Part shown: in pieces, positions 1 to 10,217 of the stretch
Layout of the letters: each line of letters opens with the position of its first letter
Position numbering within the stretch: the first letter of the stretch is position 1
DNA from: Hyperoplus lanceolatus
Lineage: Eukaryota > Chordata > Actinopteri > Uranoscopiformes > Ammodytidae
Length of the DNA: 64,000 bases
Assembly: GCA_026929865.2 (NCBI GenBank)
Contig: CM049400.1
Location: 17,678,501 to 17,742,500 of the forward strand
Direction: 5' to 3'
Notes under the pieces: generated by a model
Seen by the model: the letters and a program-made list of their open reading frames with translations, nothing else
Database searches by the model: none
What the model was told of the DNA's origin: nothing
Position numbers and translations under genes: made by a program

Positions 1-382
1 TTTTTTCCATGGAAAACTCCTGTCCTTATATAACCCTGCAGTTTGCCAGCCTGTTTGTCCTACTATTCCTCTCCTCTGTCTGTCTCTTTCTTCCTAACCT
101 CTCCCTCATCCCTATCCATCTCTCACGCAAGCGGGCAAAAGCTTGAGCTCTGTGGGCTCAGAGGGTAGTTCCCCTCTCCTCTGTGCCAGGGCAATAAGAG
201 CTTTCGTCCAAACATATGTGTCCAATATTCTCTTCCTGCTGCTGCACCTCGTGCAATCCTTAGCACATTCATGAGTCCGTCTTCATTTCAACATGGATTG
301 GAAATGAGCTAAATGGGGAAATGAGCTAAATAAATTAACGTGGGGAGATCATTGGTGCATTTTCTGCAGCTGTGAGCATGCA

Positions 383-386
<4 letters not shown>
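1..386. other. Non-genic DNA, nothing recognised
   Basis: No coding exon, RNA gene or repeat family is visible here. The stretch is pyrimidine-rich in places and ends at a GT microsatellite. Confidence 0.5.

Positions 387-469
<83 letters not shown>
387..469. repeat. (GT)n microsatellite
   Basis: An uninterrupted GT run of about 83 bp. It creates spurious poly-His/Thr reading frames on the minus strand. Confidence 0.97.
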
Positions 470-472
<3 letters not shown>

Positions 473-723
473 CCCTTTGGTGAGGAGCAACAGCAAGACA
501 AGAGGGGTGTCTAGACTGGCAAGTCGCTGGAAACAAAGGAAGGCAGCGAGGGGCACACTGGGTTGTCTGAAGCCTACTGTAACACCAGCGAGTGCTGCTT
601 CCAAAAACTTGTTTCAGTCGCAGGGTTCGACATGACCAATGGCCGGCCCGGGGCCAGTAAAATCATATGCAGGGCAAGTTGATTGGCCAGTCACTGTCCC
701 GCCCGGGCCAGTAACGGCCAATC

Positions 724-1262
724 TGTAAGGGCTGGGCAGGGAGGACACAGACGCAGAGACAGTACCAGTTTAAGAGGGTTTATTTAGAAGGAATCTGGGG
801 TTTTGGGCCGGGCTCTGGAGTGGCTGACAGGCATGGGGGTCCAGGAGGAAGCGCCAAGGGGAGAATCCGGGGAGACGAGCCGAGGCAGGCAAGAGCAGGC
901 TGGCAGGGGGGTCCAGGGAGGGAGAGCTGGCTGACGAGGGCTGGAGCTGGTGGCTGGAGTCAGGCTGGGAGACTGTAGCAAAAAAGAACAGGATTTAGCG
1001 ACAAGCTAAATGCAGGCGGAACTACAAAAGGTCTAGGTGGCTGGAGAGTTACTGACTGGGTAACAAAGTTTAAAATCTGGCAGTGTCTGGAAGGTAGGGC
1101 CGGGTATATGAAGAGCAGTTGATTGTTGATTGATGGCAGCTGTGAATGCTGGTAACTGACTCCAGCACACCTGACTCCAACCCTGCAATTACACCAGAAC
1201 ACAGACAAGGGAAAAGGGGAAAAAACAACACAAGGGCTTGAGGCCCAAGCAGGATCATGACA
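724..1262 (-). mobile_element. Solo LTR of an LTR retroelement
   Basis: This 539-bp block runs TGTAAGGG to ATGACA on the + strand, so on the minus strand it starts TGTCATGATCC and ends CCTTACA, the TG...CA boundaries of an LTR. It is flanked on both sides by the 5-bp direct repeat CAATC (719-723 and 1263-1267), the length expected of integrase-mediated insertion. On the minus strand an AATAAA polyadenylation signal lies at 779-784 near the LTR's 3' end. No internal gag or pol sequence is present, so it is most likely a solo LTR left by recombination. The family (Ty3/gypsy-like or other) cannot be set from the LTR alone. Confidence 0.8.
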
Positions 1263-1267
1263 CAATC

Positions 1268-2058
1268 ACAGTTCAGTATCTTTTTGTAGACTACATCAAG
1301 GTTCATTGAAATGCGCTTTGAGAGTCGTAATGAAAGCAGTGTTTATTTAAGACTCAATATAATAAACATAATATAAAATATATTTTTTAATGAATTGCTA
1401 GTGGACAAACGATGCGTGGGCGTTTTGACAGGCGGAGCAACAAGCGGGCGCACTCTCGCTCCGTTGGCAGAGCTGCCTACCGTCCGCCTGCGAGTCGACA
1501 AATCAATCGACTTACTTTGCCCCCTTTCTTTCTTCCAACAGCAGAGGTTGAGGTGCAGAAAATGAAGTGATAACTGTGCTTCTCCTTTAGCTGCCGCCGT
1601 AATGTTACAGTATTTGCATCAAAGCCGTAATGGTAATACAAATGAGAGGCTTTTTTTAACCGCTGTGAATGCGTCTCTGGTGATTGTGTCGGTTGTAGAC
1701 AGAAACTAACGGAGGGACTCGGATCACTGGACAGTTCCTTTAGTCGCGCAGTTTGTCTGCCGATATGGCTGTGTTTTCAGGCTCGAGACATACAATCAGT
1801 TGGCGGAAGTCTTTCCCATTGAACTCGCTAACGGGGGGAATATCCCCAGTTATTATTTTAGCCACAAACCACAGTTCTTCTGCGCGGCGGCTCACTCACT
1901 GGCGAGATCTCACGGCGAAACGCTGCTATGCTCGGACGAAGGCATTGTGTGTTTCTAAGGTGATTTAACGTCATAGTCTTAGACGAGCGTTTAACTGCTG
2001 CATATTTTGCACTGCATTGTTTTGTATCAAAATGGTCCCACACCGGACACTTCATGCT
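1268..2058. other. Interior of the outer hAT-like element, no gene
   Basis: This segment separates the solo LTR from the next TIR element. It has short open frames only, none resembling a known protein. I assign it to the hAT-like host element by position alone. Confidence 0.35.
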
Positions 2059-2109
2059 TAAAGCTGCGAACACACCGCACTGGCCGTGCGGCGAGATTCC
2101 ATACAAAGT

Positions 2110-2265
2110 CAATGTACTAGCGCGTGGCCGCGCGTCCACCCAAGAATCGGCGTCCAGCGGGCGCTTGAGCAGCGCGTGGCCGCGCCTCATCGAAGCGCGT
2201 GAATCGAAGGCGCTGCCATTTGCGGCGCGGCCAACATATGCGGCGAACGCAGAAGATGAAATTAT
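2110..2265 (+). repeat. Dispersed GC-rich direct repeat, copy 1
   Basis: This block starts CAATGTACTAGCGCGTGG and runs to AAATTATT. It recurs in the same orientation at 3039-3188 with scattered substitutions and a small indel. Confidence 0.85.
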
Positions 2266-2512
2266 TTATCTTTTTGGCGTCGCTGCGCCGCGATAGCCAA
2301 TCAGCGTTGAGATTGCCCGGTGGTCTGCAAGACGAGGTGGGCGTGTGGAGCGAGGACATTTGGCTTCCAATACATTCTGCAAATATGTGTATTTTGCATC
2401 TGTTTAGCTGTTGGTTGTACTTTAGCCAAGGTAGCGCCGGTTAGCATAGTGAAACTCACCCAGCTGTGTGCTGTTCCTGAGGATAATATGAACCCAAACT
2501 TGACGGCAGTGT

Positions 2513-2538
2513 CCATGTGGAATTCCAATTCCACATGG
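2513..2538. repeat. Short perfect inverted repeat
   Basis: Two 12-bp arms (CCATGTGGAATT and its complement) are separated by CC. It lies in the middle of the TIR element and has no obvious role. Confidence 0.8.
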
Positions 2539-2860
2539 AAGCACCGGTGTTGTCCTCCGCCAGACCCGGCACACTTTCACTTTCAAGTAGGCTGATGTCT
2601 GCCTTTATTTTTGCAGCTGAGCACACACTGCTGTTGTTATTGTGTTTAGTATGTTGCTGAATTGCTGTTAATGTGTAATGTGTGTGTATTTGCGATCGGG
2701 GTGCGTCTTCATGCTGTTTTAATGATATTTGTGACATGACTGCCGCTGGTTACACAGTGAACCTACATCTGTATTTTTTGGCACAGCTGGACCATGTTGT
2801 TGTTGTTGTTGCACCGTAAGTGTGACGGGTCTGATCTCTGCGTCGGCGTCAGGAATATAT

Positions 2861-3277
2861 GGGCCAATATGATAAAGCGGCGAGCCTCTTGCGTTCACGC
2901 GGCCAACCGCCGCCTTCGATGTGGCGGCCGGCGGCCACGGCGGCTGCGGTTAATATGGCCCAATATGACCAAGCGGCGAGCCTCCTGCGTTCACGCGGCC
3001 AACCGCCGCAGGGGGCCAGTGCGGTGTGTTCCCAGCCTCAATGTACTAGCGCGTGGCCGCGCGTCCACCCAAGAATCGACGTCCAGCGGCCGGAGGCGTG
3101 GCCGCGCCTCATCGAAGTGTGTGAATCGAAGGCGCTGCCATTTGCGGCGCGGCGAACATATGCGGCGGACGCAGAATATGAAATTATTAATGCTGGGAAC
3201 CCAATATGACCAAGCGGCGAGCCTCCTGCGTTCACGCGGCCAACCGCCACAGGGGGCCAGTGCGGTGTGTTCCCAGC
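2861..3277 (+). repeat. Three direct copies of a GC-rich unit
   Basis: A unit beginning CCAATATGA and containing GCGTTCACGCGGCCAACC occurs near 2864-2915, 2959-3036 and 3201-3277. The last two also share a tail ending GTGCGGTGTGTTCCCAGC, which is the element's terminal sequence. The second copy of the CAATGTACTAG block (3039-3188) lies between copies two and three. Confidence 0.85.
3039..3188 (+). repeat. Dispersed GC-rich direct repeat, copy 2
   Basis: Second copy of the 2110-2265 block. It suggests internal duplication or tandem nesting of related short elements within the 2062-3278 unit. Confidence 0.85.
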
Positions 3278-3281
3278 ATAA

Positions 3282-3599
3282 GTGACGCTCCTGCAGCGCG
3301 CTCACGACCAGACGTGAACTCGCATACACGGTGAAATCTCCCATTAAAAAAATGGCACAACCCCCTGATTTTCGGATTTCTATTCTATTTTTAAAGTCAA
3401 CTTGAGCGCAAGTGGAAAACCGGTCATTCGATCAACACATTCACATCCCTAATGCATATAGAAAAAGTAATAAAAACAGCCTACCACACCACAAAGACTG
3501 ATCAGACCTTCATCTCTTATTTTTCCCTATGTTTGATCATGACTTCCGCAGGTGAACTATCCATTAAACCGCCCAAATTCAAGAATACAAACAATCATC
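3282..3599. other. Interior of the outer hAT-like element, no gene
   Basis: AT-rich sequence between the TIR element and the L1 copy, with no recognisable coding content. It resumes at 6620 after the L1 insertion, as the L1 target duplication shows. Confidence 0.4.
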
Positions 3600-3612
3600 A
3601 AACTACTGGACT

Positions 3613-6091
3613 GACCCAAAACAGATAAATAATTGCTTTAAGGAGTATTATCAGGAGCTTTATAAATCCAAAGCTAAGGGTGATATCGACGCATGGTTAA
3701 AAAAGCTAGACATATCAACACTAGACAGCGTCTCCCGCGAGGCCTTAAACTCTGAACTGTCCTCTGCAGAAATCACAGACACTATCAAATCACTGCATAA
3801 CGGCAAGAGCCCTGGGCCAGATGGCTTCGTAGTTGAATTTTATAAGAAATTTGCTGACCAAGTAACCCCGATCTTGCACAGAATGTTCTCCCACTCAACC
3901 GAAGCGAACAGACTCCCACCAACACTATATAACGCAAACATTTCTTTCTTGTTAAAACAAGACAGGGATGAAACTAACCCGTCCTCATATCGACCAATTT
4001 CCGTGCTTAACTTGGATTTCAAAATATTAACAAAAATTCTGGCAAATAGACTAAACAAATTTATAGAATCCATTATTCACACAGATCAGACCGGGTTTAT
4101 TCCCAACAGGTTTTAATTTTTTAATGTTAGGAGAGTCCTAAATATTATGTATAACAAATTCGACAGCGCTTCCAAACAAGCTATTTTCATTTCATAGGTA
4201 CGCTTAATATATGCCCATCCCACCGCCTCCATTCTAACAAACCAGGAAAGATCCACACCCTTTGCCCTTCAGAGGGGCACGCGCCAGGGTTGCCCCCTCT
4301 CGCCGCTCCTCTTTGCATTGGCCATCGAGCCCCTAGCTATTAGCATAAGAGGGCACACACTTATAAAGCCAATATCAATAGGTGGGATGGACCATAAGAT
4401 CTCTCTGTACGCAGATGACATCGCCCTTTTTGTAGCCGACCCCGAGAATTCCATCCCTCACCTACTCCAGCGAATTAATTCCTTTGGAGACATCTCGGGC
4501 TACACCATAAATTGGCAAAAAAGTGAACTCTTGTCTTTAACAGCAGATCTGGACTCAACATTCCTAGCCAATACGCAGTTTAAAACAAATCTGGTCAGTA
4601 TAAAGTATCTGGGCATTAAATTATCTAAAAACCCAAAGACACTTTTTAAGTTAAATTTTACAGAAAGACTGAACAAACTAAAGGAGAACATAGAGAAATG
4701 GAGAACACTACCGATCTCCCTTATTGGCCGTGTAAACACAGTAAAGATGGTTTCCCTGCCGAGATTTCTGTATCTATTTCAGAATGTGCCAATGTACATT
4801 CCTAAATCTTACTTTAAATCAATTGATTCCATCATAATGCCTTTCATTTGGGGATATAAAGCACATAGGATCTCAAAAGCCCACCTTCAGAAACCCAGGG
4901 AGCATGGCGGACTGGGGTTACCATGTTTTGTACATAATTATTGGGGTGCCAATGCTAGAGTCATGGTGTATTGGCAATTTACATATGAAAAAGATGTTAG
5001 AATTGAACTGCCGCCCTGGTTGGCCTTTGAAAAAAGCCTGGCCCCAAAATTCTTCTCTTACTGCTCTCCTTTTCTCTTCTCCCAGACCACCTGCCTCCCT
5101 TAGAGGAGACCACTTTATTCTATCCAATGGTCAGAGAATTTGGAACCAAATTAGGAAGGCCTGTGAACTACAGAGCACGACCATACACGCCCCACTTTGG
5201 CATAACCATGCCTTCCCCCCATCGTTCACAGATTTAACATTCAGAGATTGGAGCCGAAAGGGAATAGTAACGGTAGAGGATCTTTATATAAATTGCCACT
5301 TTGCTTCATTTGATCAGTTAGTATCAAAGTTCTCACTGTCGAAAGCTAAATTTTTTAGGTATCTACAGGTGAGGAACTATGTCAGACAGAATATACCATC
5401 CTTTGAGTCCCTGCCCGCAGCGGATCCACTGTCCAAAACTTTGCAAGGCTCACCAGAAGCTAAAAACCTGATTTCATCCTTTGTGGGAATATTTTTAGAC
5501 CAGTAGGACAAATCCACTTTAAAAATAAAGCAAGCCTGGGAAAAAGACTTAAACATTGGAATAACTGACGATGTCTGGGAAGGAGCGTTATAAAGCATAA
5601 AATCCTGCTCTATAAACTTGAGGCTTCAGTTGATTCAATTCAAGGTCACACTTAGATTGCACTATTCTAAGGTTAAACTGCATGGCTTTTTCCCAAGTCT
5701 TTCACCTTTATGCAATAAGTGCAGAGCATACACTTGCTCACCATTTTTGGGAATGTCCAAACCTCCATAACTTTTGGTGTCTGGTATTTAAATGGTACTC
5801 TGATGTTCTGGATGTTCCCCTGACCCCTGACCCGGAAACCGCCCTGTTTTGCCATCCACAGCCCTGGAAAGACTGGACTATGAATCACGTGTAATCATAA
5901 TTTACGGCATGGTAATAGCCAAAAGATATATATTAAAGCTTTGGAAATCTGAACTGGCCCCTCGGTTTGAGGATTGGCTGAGGGAACTTGTGGGCATTTT
6001 ACACATTGAAAAACTGAGGTACGAGATGTCCGAACACACCCACAGATTCTCCGCAGTATGGGGCCCAGTGCTCCTGCACTTAGGAAAATAG
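3613..6091 (+). pseudogene. Broken L1-type ORF2 (reverse transcriptase remnant)
   Basis: The intact protein would copy element RNA into the genome at nicked DNA. Visible pieces, in order, are the GKSPGPDGF block near 3800, the SYRPIS...LANRL block with DQTGFIPNRF ending in a stop at 4116, then RQGCPLSPLLFA (about 4285-4320) and the catalytic SLYADD (YADD at 4408-4419). After these come the thumb-like region ending WGYKAHRISK (about 4855) and a C-terminal WECPNLHNFW region (about 5740-5780). The stretch that should hold the first palm aspartate is missing around 4195, where a stop and a frame change join distant parts. Further frame changes lie near 5090, and stops occur after 5500, near 5760 and at 5892. 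The copy is inactive. Confidence 0.85.
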
Positions 6092-6190
6092 ACTGTGAGA
6101 GGTTTGCCCCAGTTTTGTTTTTGTTTTAGCTTTGTTTTTTGTTTTCTTACTAATTTTGTCTTATTTATTTATTTCACTTCTGTTTATGTG

Positions 6191-6510
6191 AGGGTTATAA
6201 TCGAGCGATTTGTCGATCGATTATTGGTTGATCATTGAAATGGTCGCCAACCATTTTGATAATCAATTGGTCGTTTTGAGATTTCTTTTTGTTTTTAGTA
6301 GAAGATGTCCAAATTCTCTGATTTAAACTTCTCAAATGTGAATATTTTCTGGTTTCTTTAATCCTATTAGGACAGTAAACTGAAATATCTGTGTGTGTTG
6401 GACATTACAATACATTTGAGGGCGTCAACATGGGCTTTGAAAAATTTATCAACATTTTTTCAACATTTTCTGACATTTTACGGACCAAAACGCTAATCGT
6501 TGCAGCTCTA
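6191..6510. mobile_element. hAT-type MITE inside the L1 3' UTR
   Basis: The sequence opens with AGGGTTATAATCGAGCG and closes with GCTAATCGTTGCAGCTCT, a degraded inverted pair. The interior (ATAATCAATTGGTCG, CTTCTCAAATGTGAATATTT, CATTTTCTGACATTTTA) matches a very common fish MITE that I recognise from memory. Flanks TTTATGTG and GTTGTGTG agree at 6 of 8 positions and could be an aged 8-bp duplication. Confidence 0.65.
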
Positions 6511-6718
6511 GTTGTGTGTGTTTATTTAGTCTGTCTTTTGTTTTTGTTTGTTTTATGTTTGTATGTAAAAAAAATGCAGGAAAATCACCAAAATAAAAGT
6601 TTCAAAAAACTACTGGACTTCAAAATACTGGCCCACCCGTAGGCTTCAAATACAATATGTTTGCCTGGTTTTATATTATGTGTATGAGCAATCTCAACAT
6701 TTCATATAATTAACTAAA

Positions 6719-6795
6719 AGAAAAATAACCAAATCTAAAGGAAATATCTATACTGTTACAGTATAGATATTCCCTTTAGATTTGGTTATTTTTCT
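6719..6795. repeat. Near-perfect 38-bp palindrome
   Basis: Arms at 6719-6756 and 6758-6795 pair along 38 bp with one mismatch around a single T (6757). It is AT-rich and has no coding content. It may be a miniature fold-back element or a strongly extruding cruciform. It lies inside the right part of the outer hAT-like element. Confidence 0.9.
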
Positions 6796-7425
6796 AATAC
6801 AGGTATTATAATTATTGACACTAAATTATGAAGAAAACAAAGTTTGTGCAGGGCCAGTGAAAATATACAAGGGGCCAGAACAACTCGGATCCACTGGCCC
6901 GACGGGCCAGTTGGAAAAAAAAGTTGTGTTGAACCCTGTCAGTAGCAATCGAGGATCCAGCCAGGTTAATTCTGACTAATCGAAGAGACAGGTTTGAAAA
7001 AGGGGAAAAAAATGTTGTACTTGATGTGCTACAATTTTGTAGTTATTAACATTTAATAAAAAAACCTTTGAAAGAAGAGACAGGTTTGAAATGATTTCCT
7101 TATGTGGGGGTGATGGAGTATGTAGGGTTTTGATTTCTGCACACAGCAGCAGAGACCAGAAGGTAGGCCGCACACTCTTTTCGGGTTACCCAGGCGGGTG
7201 TTTGTGTGACTAACTGCTGCCACCTACTGCTGGCTCCCAATCAAACTCAGCAGCTCCGGTTTTCCAGTGACAGGAAGGTGAGAGGCGATCGATACGTTTG
7301 TTCCACCAGGCAAGCCAGCAGCAGATTGAATGTGCGTCAGTCTGTCAGTCCTCGGGTTTCGCTTAGCTGCTGTTTGTTTTTTTAGCGATGAAACTAAATG
7401 AATGGACAAAGAGAACGGCAGAGAA

Positions 7426-7428
<3 letters not shown>

Positions 7429-7456
<28 letters not shown>
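7429..7456. repeat. (GT)n microsatellite
   Basis: Pure GT run, followed by imperfect GT-rich sequence to about 7505. Confidence 0.95.
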
Positions 7457-7457
<1 letters not shown>

Positions 7458-7653
7458 CATTTCCTCCTCACTGTCGATGGGTGTGCGTGCATGTGTGTGT
7501 ATGTATGTATATTCAAAGTGCTGACTAAGGCAGCCGCTGGTGCTGACATCTGTCTCTAATGGTGGAAGACACTGCAACTCTCTCTCCCTCTGTTCCCAGC
7601 ATCAGCCCCATCAGCACTCTCTGCCTAGGTCCTAACCCCATCAATGTGTCAAC

Positions 7654-7654
7654 A

Positions 7655-7685
<31 letters not shown>

Positions 7686-7691
7686 GCACAC
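7654..7691. repeat. (CT)n(CA)n compound microsatellite
   Basis: A CT run passes directly into a CA run. Confidence 0.9.
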
Positions 7692-9028
7692 AATGTTTCT
7701 GTTAGTCGGCAACACACAGCACACAGCGGTGCATATCCCATATCCCAGCGTCTGCACCTCCAAAACCACATCCTGGACCACCACTTGAGATGACGGTGCT
7801 TGAGGTGGATGCAGCATTGATGGCACAAGGTCACACACCGCTTTATGGCTCCGAATGGTCAAGACCAGTATTTAAAACATTTGGACCTTGCTCTGGTTTA
7901 GCTTGGGTGTCAATAGTGTCCATTCAGCTTGCAAACACTGCAACAGTTTTGATGCAACCATTTAAAGACCAAGCCAATTAACTGCCAGCTTTCAGTGTTG
8001 TAAACTCCTCTGAAGACTTTTGAAATGTGCTCTTGTGTTATCGTTTCCTTAGCTTTCTGCCTTAGAGGGAAGGTGATCCAATTAAAACATATATTTCTGG
8101 TTACATTGGCATTATTAACCATGAAAGTGTTTCTGCATGACTGACTGACTGAATTGATAATAAAGTTCTGTAGTTTGTTGACACATTAAATGGAGTATCA
8201 TACTTATCCTTCTCTGTAGATTTTAAAATACATTATTGTTGTTATTGATGTTGATGTTTTCGTGAAAGAGTCAACTATTATATGTAAATAATTTCTTGTT
8301 GATTGGAAGGACTATCAAATATTTTAAAATAGACTCGGAGGACTGATTTAACAAACAGGATGGTGACTTTTGTGTTGCTAAGACAAAGAGTGAATTTCAG
8401 ATGCATCAGACTGCTTGCCACTGACACACAGTGTCTGCTGCTCTGTTACCTTTTCTCCCGCCTCTGCCCATGACCTCAGAGCCGCATGCAAGCTATTTCT
8501 GTTGAGTTCCTTCTGGCTCAAAATGACTTAATGTCTGATTTGCTTCAAAAACACAGAAGGGGGTGTATCACTGTGTGCATGGAAAAAATTGCTGCATTAA
8601 AACAGGATGCTTTGACAGTTCTGAAGAATGTGGTAGGTTGTGGTTATTTGTTGAACCGGAGGTAAGACTGTGCAACAAGTGCTGCACCTCTTCTCCAACT
8701 TCCCCTAAAGCTTCTCAGGACTTGGATCTATATATTATTTGTGGTTCCACTTCTCTGCTTTTTCTTAATTCTCCTTTTTCTCTCCTCCTTCACCCAACAA
8801 GCGTCCAATCACTCGCACTACAACGCTGAATGAACAGTATTCACTGTGTACGCAATTTCAAATGTGTGGCCCTTCTGTCCTCCACTCTCTCTTCTTCTCT
8901 GAATGATGGGAGTGCTGTGTGTGGAGCCAGGTAGGTCTGCTGCAGACATGAGTAATGTGGCTGAGAATGACTCATGCGCCAAGACATCAGCCGTCAGTGT
9001 GGAGCCAGCAATGACAAAAGCACAGGCA

Positions 9029-9031
<3 letters not shown>

Positions 9032-9090
<59 letters not shown>
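9032..9090. repeat. (CA)n microsatellite
   Basis: Uninterrupted CA run of about 59 bp. Confidence 0.97.
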
Positions 9091-9092
<2 letters not shown>

Positions 9093-9841
9093 CATCATAT
9101 GCTGAATCAACAGACAGACTTATTGGTGCCTCAATATGAAACCCAGTCATGCAAGTGGCCATTATCATCGCCTTATATGATGTGATCATTATTGAGAAAA
9201 CTGAAAATGAATCCATCTGTGATGATATCAGACTGCTAACAGTAAGCATGTCTATGACACACTCACACTAATGCCAGTTAGGTAAAGACACTTGTGTTTT
9301 TGTTTCTTTATCTGCATAGACAGATTACCTGAAAAGTATTCAATTTATTATCAAAATCCTCCCACACTTATTCAGGTAATGTGCTGATTTGAATCCTTTG
9401 GAGCAATTCATGCTGCTCTATAATAATAATATTGTATATTTTAAAAGCATGATAAATATTTATGATTAAAACACTTCCAATCAAATAATAGTTTTAGTTG
9501 TATGAGGGCATGACATTTCTTTCCTTTTTAAGCTGCAAAGCTAATCTAGTTCCATCTAGCTGCATTCATTTATGTAAACACACATGTGCATGCACAAACT
9601 CCTCATTGCATCTATTAAACATTTATAATTCATACAACAGTAATATGCGGTGTCTCCGTTGTAATGCCTCCTAATGGCTTTTTGAGTTACTGCTGCCAGC
9701 TATGAATAAATCATATCAGTCATGGCGTAGCCAATACCTCACTCACTCACCCTGGCAGGAATGAGCTGTTCTGATGGTGTGTGTGTGTGTGTGTTTGTGG
9801 AAGGGGGGCGGGCTGTTGGCATTTGTGGCGCTTGATTATGT

Positions 9842-10217
9842 TTTTTTTCTGATCTTTTCAGCGTTGTTCGAAGTATGGCTGCTTATAAAAAAACTAAAAC
9901 AGCAATATATTGTAATATTCATTTATACGATATCTGCATCGATTTTCAGCTCCAAAAATCCATATTTTGAAAATAAATATTTTTTTATTTTTAACAGGTG
10001 TTTATCGACAACCACCACTCATGTAGATGTCACAGTAGTTACCTCAAATTGCCAGACGCCATTGTCTGTGTTGAGGCAAAGTGAAAGCTGGAATCAGCAT
10101 GGTCGACATGGATGACACGATTAGAGCGGACCCTTTCCAAACACAAAGCTGAATATCTCAATTTATCGCAATATGCATCGTATCGCAATGTATCCTGATA
10201 TATCATACCATGAGCCC
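9842..10217. mobile_element. Decayed hAT-type MITE, right end only clear
   Basis: The segment ends in CGCAATATGCATCG, CGCAATGTATCCTGATA and CATGAGCCCTG, which resemble the GATATATCGCAATA termini of fish MITEs starting CAGGGCT. The left end and target duplication are not clear. Confidence 0.35.

Larger units (their letters stand above)
2062..3278. mobile_element. TIR element with 3-bp target duplication, PIF/Harbinger-like
   Basis: The left end (2062-2085) and the reverse complement of the right end (about 3255-3278) share the core GAACACACCGCACTGGCC, with two mismatches over about 24 bp. TAA is found on both sides (2059-2061 and 3279-3281), consistent with the 3-bp TWA duplication of PIF/Harbinger elements. 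The interior is GC-rich, with duplicated blocks. It also holds an AT-richer middle (about 2290-2860) with no recognisable transposase. The superfamily call rests on the duplication length and is tentative. Confidence 0.55.
3613..6606 (+). mobile_element. 5'-truncated L1-clade LINE
   Basis: The copy carries the reverse transcriptase and C-terminal part of an L1-type ORF2 followed by a T-rich 3' UTR. It is flanked by a perfect 13-bp direct repeat, AAACTACTGGACT, at 3600-3612 and 6607-6619, as expected for target-primed reverse transcription. Coding similarity begins at the 5' boundary, so ORF1 and the endonuclease are missing and the copy was truncated on insertion. A MITE (6191-6510) later landed in the 3' UTR. 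L1 and Tx1-type elements are close relatives and I cannot separate them by eye. Confidence 0.85.
621..6938. mobile_element. Outer hAT-like element hosting several younger insertions
   Basis: The left end reads CAGGGTTCGACA at 621 and the right end reads TGTTGAACCCTG at 6927-6938. These form a 12-bp inverted pair with one mismatch and a hAT-like CAGGG start. Both sub-terminal regions are rich in GGCCAGT and GGGCCAGT motifs. The flanks TTCAGTCG (left) and TCAGTAGC (right) are similar but out of register by one base, so the 8-bp duplication expected of hAT is not clean. Removing the inserted solo LTR, the TIR element and the L1 copy leaves about 1.5 kb, a plausible non-autonomous element. No transposase is recognisable. 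The two ends could instead belong to two separate relics of one family. Confidence 0.5.

Noticed and set aside
309-604. Reading frames rich in His-Thr and Cys-Val at GT/CA tracts (here and at about 9000, 14700, 34100, 42100, 54500, 59000, 60500)
   Set aside because: They are translations of dinucleotide repeats with no surrounding gene structure.
8563-8829. 88-codon + strand frame with several cysteines
   Set aside because: No recognisable domain, no spacing typical of a zinc finger, no splice or promoter context.
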